This document shows positions 8,466 through 18,031 of a stretch of DNA of 64,000 nucleotides, piece after piece (positions within the stretch are counted from its first letter, which is position 1; each line of letters begins with the position of its first letter). The position numbers were made by a program, and so were the translations under genes. Origin of the DNA: a bacterium (lineage in GTDB: Bacteria; Sumerlaeota; Sumerlaeia; SLMS01); contig WGMQ01000005.1 in the NCBI GenBank assembly GCA_016125005.1, positions 1 to 64,000 on the forward strand. The letters run 5' to 3'. Below the pieces are notes generated by a model, which saw only the letters and a list, made by a program, of their open reading frames with translations, was not told the origin of the DNA and searched no databases.

Positions 8466-10526
8466 ATGCACTCCTCAAGCAGATCGTTCCAAGCGCAGGT
8501 GGTCGCTGCCGGCCTGACTGCCTTTCTCCTGCTGGTGGTGTGGTTCATGGCTGTTCCCTCTGCCACGGTGCGCGACAGCGCACTCTTCTCGATGGTGGCG
8601 TGGAGCGGTGGCATTGCCCACCCGCCCGGTTCGCCGACGTGGTGCCTGCTGGCCACCCTGTTCGTTCGTGGCCTCGGCTTCGCGGACGCGGCGTGGGGCA
8701 CGAATGTCTTCTGTGGCCTGTTGGGAGCATTGACGTGTGGCGGACTCTACCTGCTCGCCTGGCGGGTGCTTCCGCGTGTGATTCCGGACATTGGCGAGCG
8801 CCATCGGCTGCTCGCGAGCCTCGTCCCTCCTCTGGTCCTGATGCAGGGACCGGGCTGGTGGATGCAGTGCCTCGCCACGGAACAGTACACGCTGATGACT
8901 GCCTTCCTGGTGCTGCTCGGTCATCTGGCGCTTTCGGCGCGCGATAGCACGCGCGTTGGCTGGTGGATGGCCATCGGTTTGGTGTGGGGCCTGGCGGTGG
9001 GGAACCATCTCAGCCAGATTTGCCTCGTCATCCCCATCATCTTGGTGGGTTGGCGCGACGGCGAAAATCCGCTGCGGTGGTTGAAGCGAATGGTGCTGGT
9101 CGGTTGTGGGTTTGCCGCTGGGATATCGGTCTACGCATGGGTGCTGTTGCGCTCCCCCGCCGACCCGCTCATCGATAGCGGCGACGTCTCCAACTTCAAG
9201 GATCTGCTGTGGCTGATCGGCCGCGACCAGTTCACGCGCCGAGCCCTGTCGGAGGCCCCCGCGGGCTTCACCATGTCGTGGATCGAGAGCTACGCGCTGC
9301 CGCGTGAAATCGGCGCGGCGGGGATCGTGCTGGCGCTCCTCGGAATCGTTGTTGCCGCACGGAAGAGCTGGCGGCTGCTCCTGGTGATCGCGGCCTTCGT
9401 CGTTCCCTACGCCGTCGGGATTCTCTACGGACACCTGCGCCAGGCGGGCTTCGGTGTCAGCTACGCGGAGAACTACGGCGTGGTCGATTGGCACGTCGCC
9501 ATCTACCTTTGCCTGGCGTTGCTGGCGGGGTTCGGTGCGGCAGCGCTGGGTCAGCACTTGTATGCCCGTCGCGGCTCGCCAGCGCTTCGTGGCTGGCACA
9601 TTGCACTGGCTTTGGTCCTGCTGGTGGGCGCGTCCGCGTCCGCGCTCTCGGAGTCCCGCTTCGCCAGCACCGACATGTCGCGTTACAGCGCGGCAATCCT
9701 CGACCCGCTCCCCGAGGGCGCCGTCGTGAACGTCGGGACCGACAACGTGGCCTTCATCATCGCCTATGATTGGTGGCTGAGGAAGCACCGCCCGGACCTG
9801 CACATGGCGTGGGGTGCGCCTGCTTTCGGCAGCAACATCGCCAAGGCCTCTGAGCGCTGGACCAGTGATCCGCGTTCGATGCGACTTGAATACCTGAACG
9901 AGGTGGTGCGCAACAAACGCCGCAACCCGCTACGCGCGCCGCTTCCCTCCGGGGACGATTTCACCAGCGGCCCGCTTTGCGTGGACTTTACGCCCGACGC
10001 GGCGGCAGCAGCAAAGTACCTGATCCCGCGCGGCTTCCTCTTCGAGGTCTCCAACACGCTTGTCACGAATGAAGCGGCGCTGGCAGCTGACGCCGAATGG
10101 CGCGAGGCCGCAAAACTCCCGGCGCCGGACCTGAACGTGATTTTCCAAGAGCGTCGCGCCTGGAGCGAAATCTTCGAGCGTCGCGCCCTCTACTACTTCG
10201 CCCGCAACCAGATGGAGCAAGCCTGCGAGGAGTATGCGGTCGCGGTGGCCTGGTTCCCCGAACAGGCGCGGCTCTGGTACCGCTTCGGTGAGGCGAACGA
10301 GAGACTGGGTAGGGGCGATGTGGCGGAGGAAATGTATCGCCGCGCCATCGCGACGAGCCGCTATGAGCCCGGTCCGCATCGCATGTTGGCAGGCATCCTG
10401 GCCCAGCGTGGTGAGCTGGCGGAGGCGGTCAGTCTGCTGGAGAAGGAGCAGGTGCTCGACCCGGCGCTGGCCCCGGAGCTGGCCCGCCACATCGAGGCGA
10501 TGAAGAAGATCCTGCGCGGGGAATAA
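8466..10526 (+). CDS. DUF2723 membrane protein with C-terminal TPRs
   Basis: The 686-residue protein starts with a TM segment (about 13-30), followed by the DUF2723 hallmark of a luminal acidic region and then [15 protein letters not shown] and [16 protein letters not shown]. About ten TM segments run to residue 405. DUF2723 proteins belong to the GT-C-like protein O-mannosyltransferase superfamily and are thought to transfer lipid-linked sugars to exported proteins. The soluble C-terminal part (about 560-686) contains two to three TPR units such as [17 protein letters not shown] and [21 protein letters not shown]. The ATG at 8466 is preceded by GGGAG 10 nt upstream. Family membership is reasonably clear; glycosyl transfer is inference. 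Confidence 0.8.
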   Translation: MHSSSRSFQAQVVAAGLTAFLLLVVWFMAVPSATVRDSALFSMVAWSGGIAHPPGSPTWCLLATLFVRGLGFADAAWGTNVFCGLLGALTCGGLYLLAWRVLPRVIPDIGERHRLLASLVPPLVLMQGPGWWMQCLATEQYTLMTAFLVLLGHLALSARDSTRVGWWMAIGLVWGLAVGNHLSQICLVIPIILVGWRDGENPLRWLKRMVLVGCGFAAGISVYAWVLLRSPADPLIDSGDVSNFKDLLWLIGRDQFTRRALSEAPAGFTMSWIESYALPREIGAAGIVLALLGIVVAARKSWRLLLVIAAFVVPYAVGILYGHLRQAGFGVSYAENYGVVDWHVAIYLCLALLAGFGAAALGQHLYARRGSPALRGWHIALALVLLVGASASALSESRFASTDMSRYSAAILDPLPEGAVVNVGTDNVAFIIAYDWWLRKHRPDLHMAWGAPAFGSNIAKASERWTSDPRSMRLEYLNEVVRNKRRNPLRAPLPSGDDFTSGPLCVDFTPDAAAAAKYLIPRGFLFEVSNTLVTNEAALAADAEWREAAKLPAPDLNVIFQERRAWSEIFERRALYYFARNQMEQACEEYAVAVAWFPEQARLWYRFGEANERLGRGDVAEEMYRRAIATSRYEPGPHRMLAGILAQRGELAEAVSLLEKEQVLDPALAPELARHIEAMKKILRGE

Positions 10527-10527
10527 T

Positions 10528-10926
10528 TCAGGAAGGGCGCTGCGGGGACTTGGGATCCTCGCCAGCCTTCAGCCCCAGCTCGGCACCTTCGCGGCCCATC
10601 TCAAGGCATTCGAAAAGGTTGCGCACGTGCTGGCCAAGGCGGTCGCTGCCGATCTTAAGTCGCTCGATGGAGCCGACCATACCCTTGGCGATACGGGAAG
10701 CTTCCTTGACGACCCGTGCGGCTTCCTGCGGATCGGCGGGATTCTCGCCATCGAGGCGATAGGGGTCCAAGATCTGAGTGAGACGCCCGGCGACAGCGAG
10801 GAGCAGTTCGAACTGATCCTCGCTGCCAGCGGGCGATTGGATGCGGTCAAGATAGTCGACGATCCGGCGGGCGATGGTTCCTGCGTGGGGCAGGTCGAGC
10901 GGGATTTTGAAGTACGGCTCCGTCAT
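10528..10926 (-). CDS. Hypothetical small helical protein
   Basis: The product is 132 residues, without signal peptide or TM segment, and predicted almost wholly helical. No family is recognised. It starts with an ATG that overlaps the TGA of the upstream Trx-fold secreted-protein gene by 4 nt (ATGA), so the two are very likely translated together. Its stop lies one base from the stop of the convergent DUF2723 gene. The conserved-looking core is residues 20-110, with repeated acidic/basic heptads around ASRIAKGMVGSIERLKIG. A role linked to its operon partner is inference only. Confidence 0.65.
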   Translation of the reverse strand: MTEPYFKIPLDLPHAGTIARRIVDYLDRIQSPAGSEDQFELLLAVAGRLTQILDPYRLDGENPADPQEAARVVKEASRIAKGMVGSIERLKIGSDRLGQHVRNLFECLEMGREGAELGLKAGEDPKSPQRPS

Positions 10927-12278
10927 TTCGTGTAGGCGTCGATCGCGTTCATGAATTGGGTCTTGTCGATGTTGAAGGAGAACTCTGCCTTCGTATCACC
11001 CGCTTTGTCGAGGATGAAGACGTGGGGCACACGGAACACCCCGAGGCGACGGGCCAGAAGCTGGCTTGCCGCGGCGTCCTCAAACACGCAGACATAGGGT
11101 TGGGCGCGGGAGTTGAACTCGTTGGTTAGGAGCACACTCTTTTCGAACTCATCACATGCTCTGACGCCGGGGCGACGGAAGTAGACCAGCATCGGCTTGC
11201 CTGCCTGACGGGCGGCCTGAAGTGCGTCGGTGTAGTTCTTTTTCCAGTCGACCGGTGGGGCCGCATTGGCGGCGACGGCGAGTGGCACTCCGGCTCCAGC
11301 TCCGGCGACCGATGGCGGTGGCGGGGCCGTGTTCTGCGGGAAGGGGCGCTTGAGCGCATGGATGGTTCGCGCTCGCATGTCGGAGATGAACAACGTGGTG
11401 CCATCCGCCGAAAGGGAGGTATCGCACAGGTGCGCATCCGGAGCCGCCGATTCAATGGTCGTGCGTCGGATGGAGCGATTGCCGAAGACCTCCAGCAGGG
11501 TGTTGCCGGGGATTGGCGTCACAAGAAGGCAACGAAGGATCGGGTCGATGGAAATGCCTTCACCGGCCCGCGGTTCGCCGACAGGCGCAGCAAACTGAGC
11601 GAAGCGATAGGCGGGCAAATTCCACGGAGCGCCGCCACCCCACATGAGGACCCCGCCTTGCGCCACACCGAACAAGCGCAACGACTTCGGATCGATGGTC
11701 ACGTCGCGCATGTACGACCCCTTCGCTCCCTGGGGGACTGCCCCCCAGATCCGGCCGCTCCGAGTATCCAGCACCAATGCCTCTCCCCAATCCACCGCCA
11801 CGAAGAGGAAGTTCCCCAGAGCATCGAGGCCCATGCAGCGCCGATTGGGGCGCACTTCTCCACCGTTCCCGAAAGACGCGTCTGGTTGTCCGTTGGGGGT
11901 GAACTTGCGAATGAACGATGTCGCACGGTTGCCCGTGTCCCCAGATACGAAGAAGGAGCCGCTCGGGTCGGTTGCGATGCCGCCGAAGCCGCGCTGTGCC
12001 TCAAAAACGGCGGAGGTCAGGGGGTAAACCTCCGGCTGTCCGCTGGTCGGATTGCGGATCAGGTAGGCTGACAACTCCGCCGGTGGAGTGTTGGCCGGCG
12101 TGCTGTTGTGGGTGGCAGCGACCAGATCCCCCGATGGTGTGGAGGCGAGAAACGTGTAGTATTGAGAGGGAACGGTCAACTTGCCTGCGCTCTGCCACTC
12201 GCCTTCGCCACGCGCCGTGGTGGAGAAGGCGAGGGACAGAGTGAGCAGCGCCCCAATCACTTTCCGAAGTGGTGCCAC
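10923..12278 (-). CDS. Secreted propeller-like protein with degenerate thioredoxin domain
   Basis: The protein has 451 residues from a GTG at 12278, which is preceded by AAAGGAGCAAATCCT (AGGAG 8 nt upstream). This start gives a clean signal peptide (VIGALLTLSLAFSTTARG). A longer frame from 12377 lacks both. Residues about 30-310 contain repeated GxAxDPxG / LDALGNFLFVAVD-type blades, suggesting a beta-propeller such as NHL or SMP-30. An Ala/Pro linker follows, and the C-terminal 110 residues (DALQAARQAGKPMLVYF ... VPHVFILDKAGD) match the thioredoxin-like fold. The usual CxxC reads PGVRAC, so only the second cysteine remains. It is therefore unlikely to be a normal disulfide oxidoreductase. Confidence 0.7.
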   Translation of the reverse strand: MAPLRKVIGALLTLSLAFSTTARGEGEWQSAGKLTVPSQYYTFLASTPSGDLVAATHNSTPANTPPAELSAYLIRNPTSGQPEVYPLTSAVFEAQRGFGGIATDPSGSFFVSGDTGNRATSFIRKFTPNGQPDASFGNGGEVRPNRRCMGLDALGNFLFVAVDWGEALVLDTRSGRIWGAVPQGAKGSYMRDVTIDPKSLRLFGVAQGGVLMWGGGAPWNLPAYRFAQFAAPVGEPRAGEGISIDPILRCLLVTPIPGNTLLEVFGNRSIRRTTIESAAPDAHLCDTSLSADGTTLFISDMRARTIHALKRPFPQNTAPPPPSVAGAGAGVPLAVAANAAPPVDWKKNYTDALQAARQAGKPMLVYFRRPGVRACDEFEKSVLLTNEFNSRAQPYVCVFEDAAASQLLARRLGVFRVPHVFILDKAGDTKAEFSFNIDKTQFMNAIDAYTK

Positions 12279-12361
12279 AGGATTTGCTCCTTTTGGGTGA
12301 CGGTTATCCCGCTCTGCGTCTGCTTTGCGAATGCCATCGTTAGGAGAAAGTGAGCACAAGC

Positions 12362-12376
12362 TGACACGGCGTGTCA
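12362..12376. promoter_or_regulatory. Palindromic operator-like site between divergent genes
   Basis: TGACACG-g-CGTGTCA is a perfect 7-bp inverted repeat with one central base. A further half-site, GTGTCA, follows 5 bp later (12382-12387). It lies in the 259-bp region between the divergent Trx-fold protein gene and pheT, a plausible site for a dimeric repressor. The regulator is unknown. Confidence 0.4.
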
Positions 12377-12482
12377 AGCTTGTGTCATCTTATGCATTTG
12401 TTGCTAGGGGAAAGTACTGTCATCCCCGAGAGTCTTCGCTTGATGCACTCGGTACTCCTCCGGACATTCCGGCCCTGCGGCT

Positions 12483-12509
12483 CTGTGCCCTCCCATGGGA
12501 GAGGCACAG
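12483..12509 (+). promoter_or_regulatory. Stem-loop in the pheT leader
   Basis: CTGTGCCCTCC-CATG-GGAGaGGCACAG forms an 11-bp stem with one bulged A and a 4-base loop, ending 28 nt before the pheT start. It could be a regulatory leader or a processing site. No T-box elements (T-box sequence or specifier loop) are recognisable. Confidence 0.4.
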
Positions 12510-12537
12510 TTCATCCTTCCCGGGTTACACTTCGATC

Positions 12538-14967
12538 ATGCGCATTTCGGTTCGTTGGCTCCAGCAATACCTCAAGACGGACGTACCGCTTCCGCGGCTC
12601 CTCGACCTGATTACCAACTGCGGGCTTGAAGTTGAGCAGGTCATCGACCTCGGCATGGTCTCCGGCAAGCTCATCGTGGGCGAGATCCTCAAGATCGAGG
12701 CCGTCGAGGGCGCCGGCAAGGTGCGCCTCTGCACAGTCATGGCCGACGAGAAGGAGCCGCTCAAGATCATCTGTGGCGCCCAGAATATCAAGGAAGGCGA
12801 CTACGTCCCCGTCGCCAAGTTCGGCATGACCTTCCCGGACGGCATGGTCCTGAAGCCCCGCAAGATCATGGGGATCGAGGGCCAGGGCATGTTGTGCAGC
12901 GCCAAGGAACTTGGCGTGGCCGAGGACGCCGACGGCATCTGGCTCCTCCCCCACGACTACCCCATTGCCGAGCCGGTCGATGCACTCATCGAGATTTCCA
13001 TCACGCCCAATCGCCCCGACGCCCTCTCGGTGATCGGCGTGGCGCGCGACCTGGCCGCGAAGATCAATGCGCTGAAGGACGGTCGCTCGCGCGCCTCCTT
13101 CGAATACCCGAGCCTTCAGATGGAAGAGTCGGTCACCGAGAAGACCGAATCCGCCGTGCGCGTCACTCTCCAGGCCCGCGAGGACTGCGGTCGCTACACC
13201 GCGCGCGTCGTGCGCGGCGTGAAGGTCGGCCCCTCCCCGCGCTGGATGCAGATCGCCCTCGAGGGCGCAGGACTCCGCCCCATCAACAACCTCGTCGACA
13301 TCACCAACTATGTGCTCCTGGAAATGGGGCATCCGCTTCACGCCTTCGACCTGGACAAGGTCAGCGGCCAGCAGATCATCGTTCGCACCGCGCAGCCCGG
13401 CGAGAAGATCAAGACGCTCGACGACGCCACGCAGGAACTGGCCGCCGGTGACCTGCTCATCTGCGACGCGCTCAAGCCCATCGCGCTGGCCGGCATCATG
13501 GGCGGCGGCAACAGCGAGATTTCCGAGGGCACCACGAACGTGCTCATCGAGAGCGCCTGGTTCCGTCCCTCCACCATCCGCCGCACGGCGAAGCGTCTAG
13601 ACAAGTCGACCGACGCCAGCTACCGCTTCGAGCGCGGCACCGACCACGTGAAGCTCACCGCGGCCCTCAATCGCGTCGCCCAGCTCATGTGCGAAATCGC
13701 CGGTGGCACCGTGCTGAAGGGCATCGTCGATGTGGTCGGCGTCCTGCCGCGCAAGGAGCCGGTCACCGTGCGCATCGCCCGCGTGAACAAGGTGCTCGGG
13801 CTGGATCTATCCGGTCGCGATATCGTCGACGTGCTCACCCCGCTTGGCTACGCGGTCCCGCGCTCCGACCGCGAGGTGATCCAGGTCGAAGTCCCTCCCC
13901 ATCGCCCCGACGTCTCCATCGAGGTCGACGTGATCGAGGAAGTCGGCCGCATCCTTGGCTATGATCGCGTCGCCGAGAAGGGCCTCGTCTTCCCCGGCGT
14001 GTATAGACAGCCCGCGCCGATCCAGCGCGTCCGCGAGCAGCTCGCCTCCGCCGCGATCTCGCAGGGCCTCACCGAGGCCATCAACTTCTCCTTCGTCAGC
14101 GAAGGCGCGAACGCCCTTGTCGGCCTGGCCGATCAGGGACAGGTGCAGGTCCTCAATCCGATCACGTCGGACCAGAAGGTCATGCGCCGTTCCATGCTTC
14201 CCTCGCTGCTCCAAAATGTGCTCCATAACTTCAACCACGGTGTGGAGGAGGTCGCGCTCTTCGAGCTGGGCCACTCCTACGCCTTCCTTCCCGAGGACGA
14301 CGCCCCGCGTGACCGCAAGAACATGACGCCTCCCGCGGTGGAGACGCCCTGGTTCGCAGCCGTGGTGGCGGGTGGCGGAAAGCCGAACTGGAAAGAGGCG
14401 GAAAGCGAAGCGGACTTCTATCAGGTCAAGGGCCTCGCCGAGTATCTGCTCGGGATGCTCGGCATCGGAAAACTGGTCGTGGAATCGAGCGACGCCAAGT
14501 GGCTCCACCCGGGCCGCAGCGCCCGCTTCCTAGTCAAGGGACAGCCCGTCGCCACCTTCGGCGAGATCCATCCCGCCATCCTCAAGGAACTCTCCATCAA
14601 GCGGCGCGTGGCCTACTTGGAGATCCCGCTCGATGGCCCGATCCTGGACGTGGCGGGGTTGCCCAAGATCGGCGAGCCGCCCCGCTTCCCCGCGATCACG
14701 CGCGACATCGCGCTTGTCGTCGATAGCACCGTGCGTTCGCTCGACCTGGAGCGCACCATCCGCAAGGCCGCGAAAAACCTGCTCGCTGGCGTCAAACTGT
14801 TCGACGTTTACGAGGGCGAGCACGTGGGTCCGGGGCGCAAGTCACTCGCCTACTCGCTTGTCTATCGGGCCGAGGATCGCACGCTGAAGGAAGAGGAAGT
14901 GACCGCGGCACACGGCGAGGTGCTCTCCGCACTCGAGCGCGAGCACAAGGCCACGTTGCGCTCCTGA
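12538..14967 (+). CDS. pheT: Phenylalanine-tRNA ligase beta subunit
   Basis: The 809-residue protein has the standard bacterial PheT architecture. The N-terminus MRISVRWLQQYLKTDVPLP is followed by an EMAP-like tRNA-binding domain (about 40-150, VGEILKIEAVEGAGKVRLC), then B3/B4 (SITPNRPDALSVIGVARDLAAK, GHPLHAFDLDKV), B5 (EVPPHRPDVSIEVDVIEEV) and a C-terminal ferredoxin-fold anticodon-binding domain (PRFPAITRDIALVVDS, about 715-809). The ATG at 12538 matches the family N-terminus; the frame extends upstream to 12325 but that part is not conserved. The partner pheS, normally just upstream, is absent from the window. An exact GTATAGAC lies in codons VYRQ (14001). Confidence 0.95.
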   Translation: MRISVRWLQQYLKTDVPLPRLLDLITNCGLEVEQVIDLGMVSGKLIVGEILKIEAVEGAGKVRLCTVMADEKEPLKIICGAQNIKEGDYVPVAKFGMTFPDGMVLKPRKIMGIEGQGMLCSAKELGVAEDADGIWLLPHDYPIAEPVDALIEISITPNRPDALSVIGVARDLAAKINALKDGRSRASFEYPSLQMEESVTEKTESAVRVTLQAREDCGRYTARVVRGVKVGPSPRWMQIALEGAGLRPINNLVDITNYVLLEMGHPLHAFDLDKVSGQQIIVRTAQPGEKIKTLDDATQELAAGDLLICDALKPIALAGIMGGGNSEISEGTTNVLIESAWFRPSTIRRTAKRLDKSTDASYRFERGTDHVKLTAALNRVAQLMCEIAGGTVLKGIVDVVGVLPRKEPVTVRIARVNKVLGLDLSGRDIVDVLTPLGYAVPRSDREVIQVEVPPHRPDVSIEVDVIEEVGRILGYDRVAEKGLVFPGVYRQPAPIQRVREQLASAAISQGLTEAINFSFVSEGANALVGLADQGQVQVLNPITSDQKVMRRSMLPSLLQNVLHNFNHGVEEVALFELGHSYAFLPEDDAPRDRKNMTPPAVETPWFAAVVAGGGKPNWKEAESEADFYQVKGLAEYLLGMLGIGKLVVESSDAKWLHPGRSARFLVKGQPVATFGEIHPAILKELSIKRRVAYLEIPLDGPILDVAGLPKIGEPPRFPAITRDIALVVDSTVRSLDLERTIRKAAKNLLAGVKLFDVYEGEHVGPGRKSLAYSLVYRAEDRTLKEEEVTAAHGEVLSALEREHKATLRS
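14001..14008 (+). repeat. GTATAGAC element 2
   Basis: Exact octamer in pheT, read GTG TAT AGA CAG (Val-Tyr-Arg-Gln). Same 10-mer GTATAGACAG as element 1. Confidence 0.75.
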
Positions 14968-15620
14968 TGGCCACCTTCGAGAGCTTCTTCCACTCAACCG
15001 TCCAGCCTTACATCGGGGCTGGGCGGTATGCCGTTGCCATCACCGACATCGAGGAATTCTTTCCCCAGCTCGGAAGCGACTTCGACCGGAGCGAGGCCTT
15101 CCACTGGCTCGCGTCCCTGCACGCCATCCTGGGCTCGAAGGCCCTCACTGGTGGGGACGTCGAATCGGCCCGCAGCCACTTCGGCGACGTGCAGGAATTC
15201 GCCATCAAGGCCCTCGACCTCTTCGCCAACAGGCCCGACACGCTCGTCTTCCTCGCCCGTTTCTGCCTGTCGCCGATGGGCCAGCCGGAACGCGCCTTCC
15301 CGCTGCTCGAACCTTTCGAGGAAGGGCACCGTATAGACGCTCCGGCGCTCCTCTTCTACGACCATGTGCGGCTGGTGCTGCGCGGTGTGGTGCTGGCGTT
15401 GATCGGCAGCACCGAGGAGGCCTTCGAGGACTGGCGTGCCGCCTATTCGCGGCGTTTCATGGATCTGGCGCCGGAGCGTTTGGACACGGCATCGCTCTTC
15501 TTCGTCGGCGTGATGGGGACCAGCCTGCCGGAGGCAGAACTGAACGGACTGCTGGCGACGCTGGCGGAACTCGGTGTCGATTCGGAACGCATCGAGTCGT
15601 TGCGCACGCGCCTCGCCTAA
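14967..15620 (+). CDS. Hypothetical protein coupled to pheT
   Basis: The start ATG shares its A with the pheT stop (TGATG), implying translational coupling. The 217-residue product has no signal peptide or TM segment. Its helical pairs, such as FHWLASLHAILGSKAL / VESARSHFGDVQEFAIKAL and ERAFPLLEPFEEG, look like degenerate TPR or alpha-solenoid repeats. No named family is recognised. It ends 3 bp from the stop of the convergent beta-helix gene. A GTATAGAC element lies in codons RIDA at 15331. Confidence 0.75.
   Translation: MATFESFFHSTVQPYIGAGRYAVAITDIEEFFPQLGSDFDRSEAFHWLASLHAILGSKALTGGDVESARSHFGDVQEFAIKALDLFANRPDTLVFLARFCLSPMGQPERAFPLLEPFEEGHRIDAPALLFYDHVRLVLRGVVLALIGSTEEAFEDWRAAYSRRFMDLAPERLDTASLFFVGVMGTSLPEAELNGLLATLAELGVDSERIESLRTRLA
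15331..15338 (+). repeat. GTATAGAC element 3
   Basis: Exact octamer read CGT ATA GAC GCT (Arg-Ile-Asp-Ala), with the uncommon Ile codon ATA. Confidence 0.75.
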
Positions 15621-15623
15621 ACC

Positions 15624-17159
15624 TCAGCGATAGTCCATCCAGCGATCATCGGCGGCGGACGTCTGCTCCTCGCCAGCCTGATAGATATAGACGGATTGGG
15701 GCGTCATGTCCTCGCGCATTCCCACGCCCTCTGTATAGTCAAGGGGGAGTGCGGCAAAGCCGTTCGATGAGCCGAGGTTCACCGCCGAGCTGGTGCCAAC
15801 GACGTAGCCAAGGCCATGCTGCGCCGACCACACGCTGGTCGACTGATCGCTGTCGATGTTCCAGAAGGTATTCTGTGTCCCCGAAATCCCGTGAAGGATC
15901 GGGGCTCCGTAGGGACGATGCACGCACTGCCAGTAGTCGCCGATTCCCACGTGGCTATCGACCAGGTTTTCGTGGCTTAGGTGCATGTGATAGTCGGTGA
16001 AAAACCGGGGATTCACCGAGGTGTTGTGGTAGAACACGTTGCCGTTGCACATGGCCATCAGCGGGGTGAACGAGCGCCGCGCCTTCTCCGAGTAGTTGTC
16101 CCGGAAGAGATTGTCGCAGCCCCAGACGAAGAAGTGATAGCCGTTCCAGGTGTCGTTCTGGTTCTGCGACTCCAGGATCGTACAGCGCCGCACGGTGATG
16201 TGGCGCGAGTAGGCCAGCTCGATGCCGCGCGACGGAATCAGCGGCATGTAGACGTCCTCGATGAGGCCGTTCTCGATGTTGACGAACTTGATGGCCGTGG
16301 CCGACGTGGTCTGCGCAGCGCCAAGCCCCGAGTCGAAGGTGGAAGCAGGGTTCCGGTCGTATAGGATCTGAAGGTTCGCCACCGAAAGATCGCGCACGAT
16401 CTTCGTCGGCGGAAAGCAACGGGCCTGGTCGCGCACCTTCACCGGATAGCGAATCGGAATGTCGAGTTCGTAGCCATCCGCCAACACCGCCGTGACGGTC
16501 CGCAGATAGGCTGGATAGTCCATCGCGGTGGTCCAGTACGGCGTCATCGAGTGCTCGGCGATGAACTCGGTCGTAGGCGTGCCCGTCACCACCAGCAGAT
16601 CGCCGACGGCATAACCGGGCGAATCCACCTTGATGATCCGCGAATTGGCAGCCACATCGGCCGTGAGGAATTCGCTCGTGGCGATGACCCCCTGCCGCAC
16701 CCACGAATCGGGATAGCTCTGGCTTCCCCAGTGAGTTTGGTAGGCCGAGACCCCAGCGAAAAAAACGGACGAGAACGAGGTGTTTGCCCCTGGCACGTAG
16801 AGGATCGTCTGGCCGGGACCAGAGCCCTCGACGCGAACACCTTCCTGCTGCATCGCGAGGCCCGTGGTGCTGATCTGCCAGACGCCGGGACCCAGATGAA
16901 CCGTGCCGCCCCCGTTCGCGCCAACCTGGTTGATAGCCGCTTGGATCAGCGCCGTCGTGTCGCCCGACTGATGAACGAGCGTCACCACTTCGCGATTCCA
17001 CTTCGCCCAGGCTGCCGTCTGGTTCACGAACCCCGCCTGGCGAAAGTCGATCGCATCCGGGTTGTTGTGAACGTCGTAGCGCGACAGGATCGTGGGTGTC
17101 CACGCCGCAGCCAAAGCTGGGATGGCGGACAGGACGGCGATGATGTGCGGGAACTTCAT
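15624..17159 (-). CDS. Secreted beta-helix protein (pectate-lyase-3 / GH28-like fold)
   Basis: The 511-residue protein begins with a signal peptide (MKFPHIIAVLSAIPALAAA). The block TALIQAAINQVGANGGGTVHLGPGVWQIS (about 70-98) is the usual entry of right-handed beta-helix carbohydrate-active proteins, where a glycine-rich turn precedes the first coil. Later rungs include NIENGLIEDVYM, HITVRRCTILES and FRDNYSEKARRSFTPLM. It probably binds or cleaves a polysaccharide outside the cell, but no catalytic set could be assigned. The gene stands alone on the minus strand, 23 bp before the mlaE stop. A GATATAGAC variant lies near its 3' end (15684-15692). Confidence 0.75.
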   Translation of the reverse strand: MKFPHIIAVLSAIPALAAAWTPTILSRYDVHNNPDAIDFRQAGFVNQTAAWAKWNREVVTLVHQSGDTTALIQAAINQVGANGGGTVHLGPGVWQISTTGLAMQQEGVRVEGSGPGQTILYVPGANTSFSSVFFAGVSAYQTHWGSQSYPDSWVRQGVIATSEFLTADVAANSRIIKVDSPGYAVGDLLVVTGTPTTEFIAEHSMTPYWTTAMDYPAYLRTVTAVLADGYELDIPIRYPVKVRDQARCFPPTKIVRDLSVANLQILYDRNPASTFDSGLGAAQTTSATAIKFVNIENGLIEDVYMPLIPSRGIELAYSRHITVRRCTILESQNQNDTWNGYHFFVWGCDNLFRDNYSEKARRSFTPLMAMCNGNVFYHNTSVNPRFFTDYHMHLSHENLVDSHVGIGDYWQCVHRPYGAPILHGISGTQNTFWNIDSDQSTSVWSAQHGLGYVVGTSSAVNLGSSNGFAALPLDYTEGVGMREDMTPQSVYIYQAGEEQTSAADDRWMDYR

Positions 17160-17182
17160 GGGAGGGGAGACTCGCGTGGGTA

Positions 17183-17965
17183 CTAGCCGAAGATATAGCG
17201 CGTCAGAAGGTAATTGGCCACCAAGACTCCGGCAAGAGAGATCACCACGGCGCTGGTGGTGCTACGCCCCACGCCCTCTGCGCCGCCGCGCGTCATGACC
17301 CCCTTGTAGCAACACACCGAACTGTAGATGGCGCCGAACACGAGGGCCTTGAATTGCCCCTTCATGATCTCGTCGATGGTGATGTAGCGGAACGTTTCCG
17401 TCCGGTAGATTTCCCATGAGATATCGAAGTAGTTGCCCGCCACCACGTAGCCACCCAGCAGCCCCAGAACAGTTGAGTAAACCGTGAGCGCAGGCGTCAT
17501 CGCCAGAGCGGCAATCACGCGCGGCATGATGAGGTAGCGGTTCACCCGGATCCCCAGAACCCGGAGCACATTCAACTCATCATTGACCGACATGGTGCCG
17601 ATCTCCGCCGTCATCGCCGCGCCCACACGGGCGGAGATGATGAAAGCGGTGAACACGGGGCCCATTTCCTTGATCATGGATTCCGCCACGATCGAGGCGA
17701 TGAAGCGCTGCTGTCCGAACTGGGCGAGCACCAACCCGGTCCCGAGCGCCAACGTCATTCCGGTAAACAGGCCGATCAGCAGCGCCAGCGGCACTGTCTC
17801 GTAACCGACCACCAGCATCTGTCGCAGCAGCCGCGGCCGGTCGTTGCGGCTGAAGCGGAACTCTCTCAGCGCCGACAGGAAAAGCAGCAACATCCCACCC
17901 GACTGGATGTAGAAGGAACCGATCCGTTGTTCAAATCGCTGGAACATTCGTGCGCCGTTACCCAC
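17183..17965 (-). CDS. mlaE: MlaE-family lipid ABC transporter permease
   Basis: MlaE is the membrane subunit of the MCE phospholipid transporter that maintains outer-membrane asymmetry. The 260-residue protein has the family core: VGYETVPLALLIGLFTGMTLALG, then SARVGAAMTAEIGTMSVNDELNVLRVLGI, and MPRVIAALAMTPALT. The MTAEIGTM..NDE signature is nearly invariant. The start is taken as GTG 17965, with GAGG 6 nt upstream; ATG 17947 is an alternative. The usual mlaF ATPase and mlaD MCE genes are not adjacent: the neighbours are a beta-helix gene and an Rpn-family remnant. Confidence 0.9.
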   Translation of the reverse strand: MGNGARMFQRFEQRIGSFYIQSGGMLLLFLSALREFRFSRNDRPRLLRQMLVVGYETVPLALLIGLFTGMTLALGTGLVLAQFGQQRFIASIVAESMIKEMGPVFTAFIISARVGAAMTAEIGTMSVNDELNVLRVLGIRVNRYLIMPRVIAALAMTPALTVYSTVLGLLGGYVVAGNYFDISWEIYRTETFRYITIDEIMKGQFKALVFGAIYSSVCCYKGVMTRGGAEGVGRSTTSAVVISLAGVLVANYLLTRYIFG

Positions 17966-18031
17966 CTGACCTCAAGTCAGTCGGCTTCGGCATTGGAGGT
18001 GCAATCAGGAAGCGGATGGAAAGCGCCCGGA

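Noticed and set aside
12378-12537. T-box leader before pheT
   Set aside because: A hairpin exists but no T-box consensus or specifier loop is visible.
15733-15740. GTATAGTC and similar near-copies of the octamer (also 28977)
   Set aside because: Differ in the last bases and are not counted; treated as background around the GTATAGAC word.
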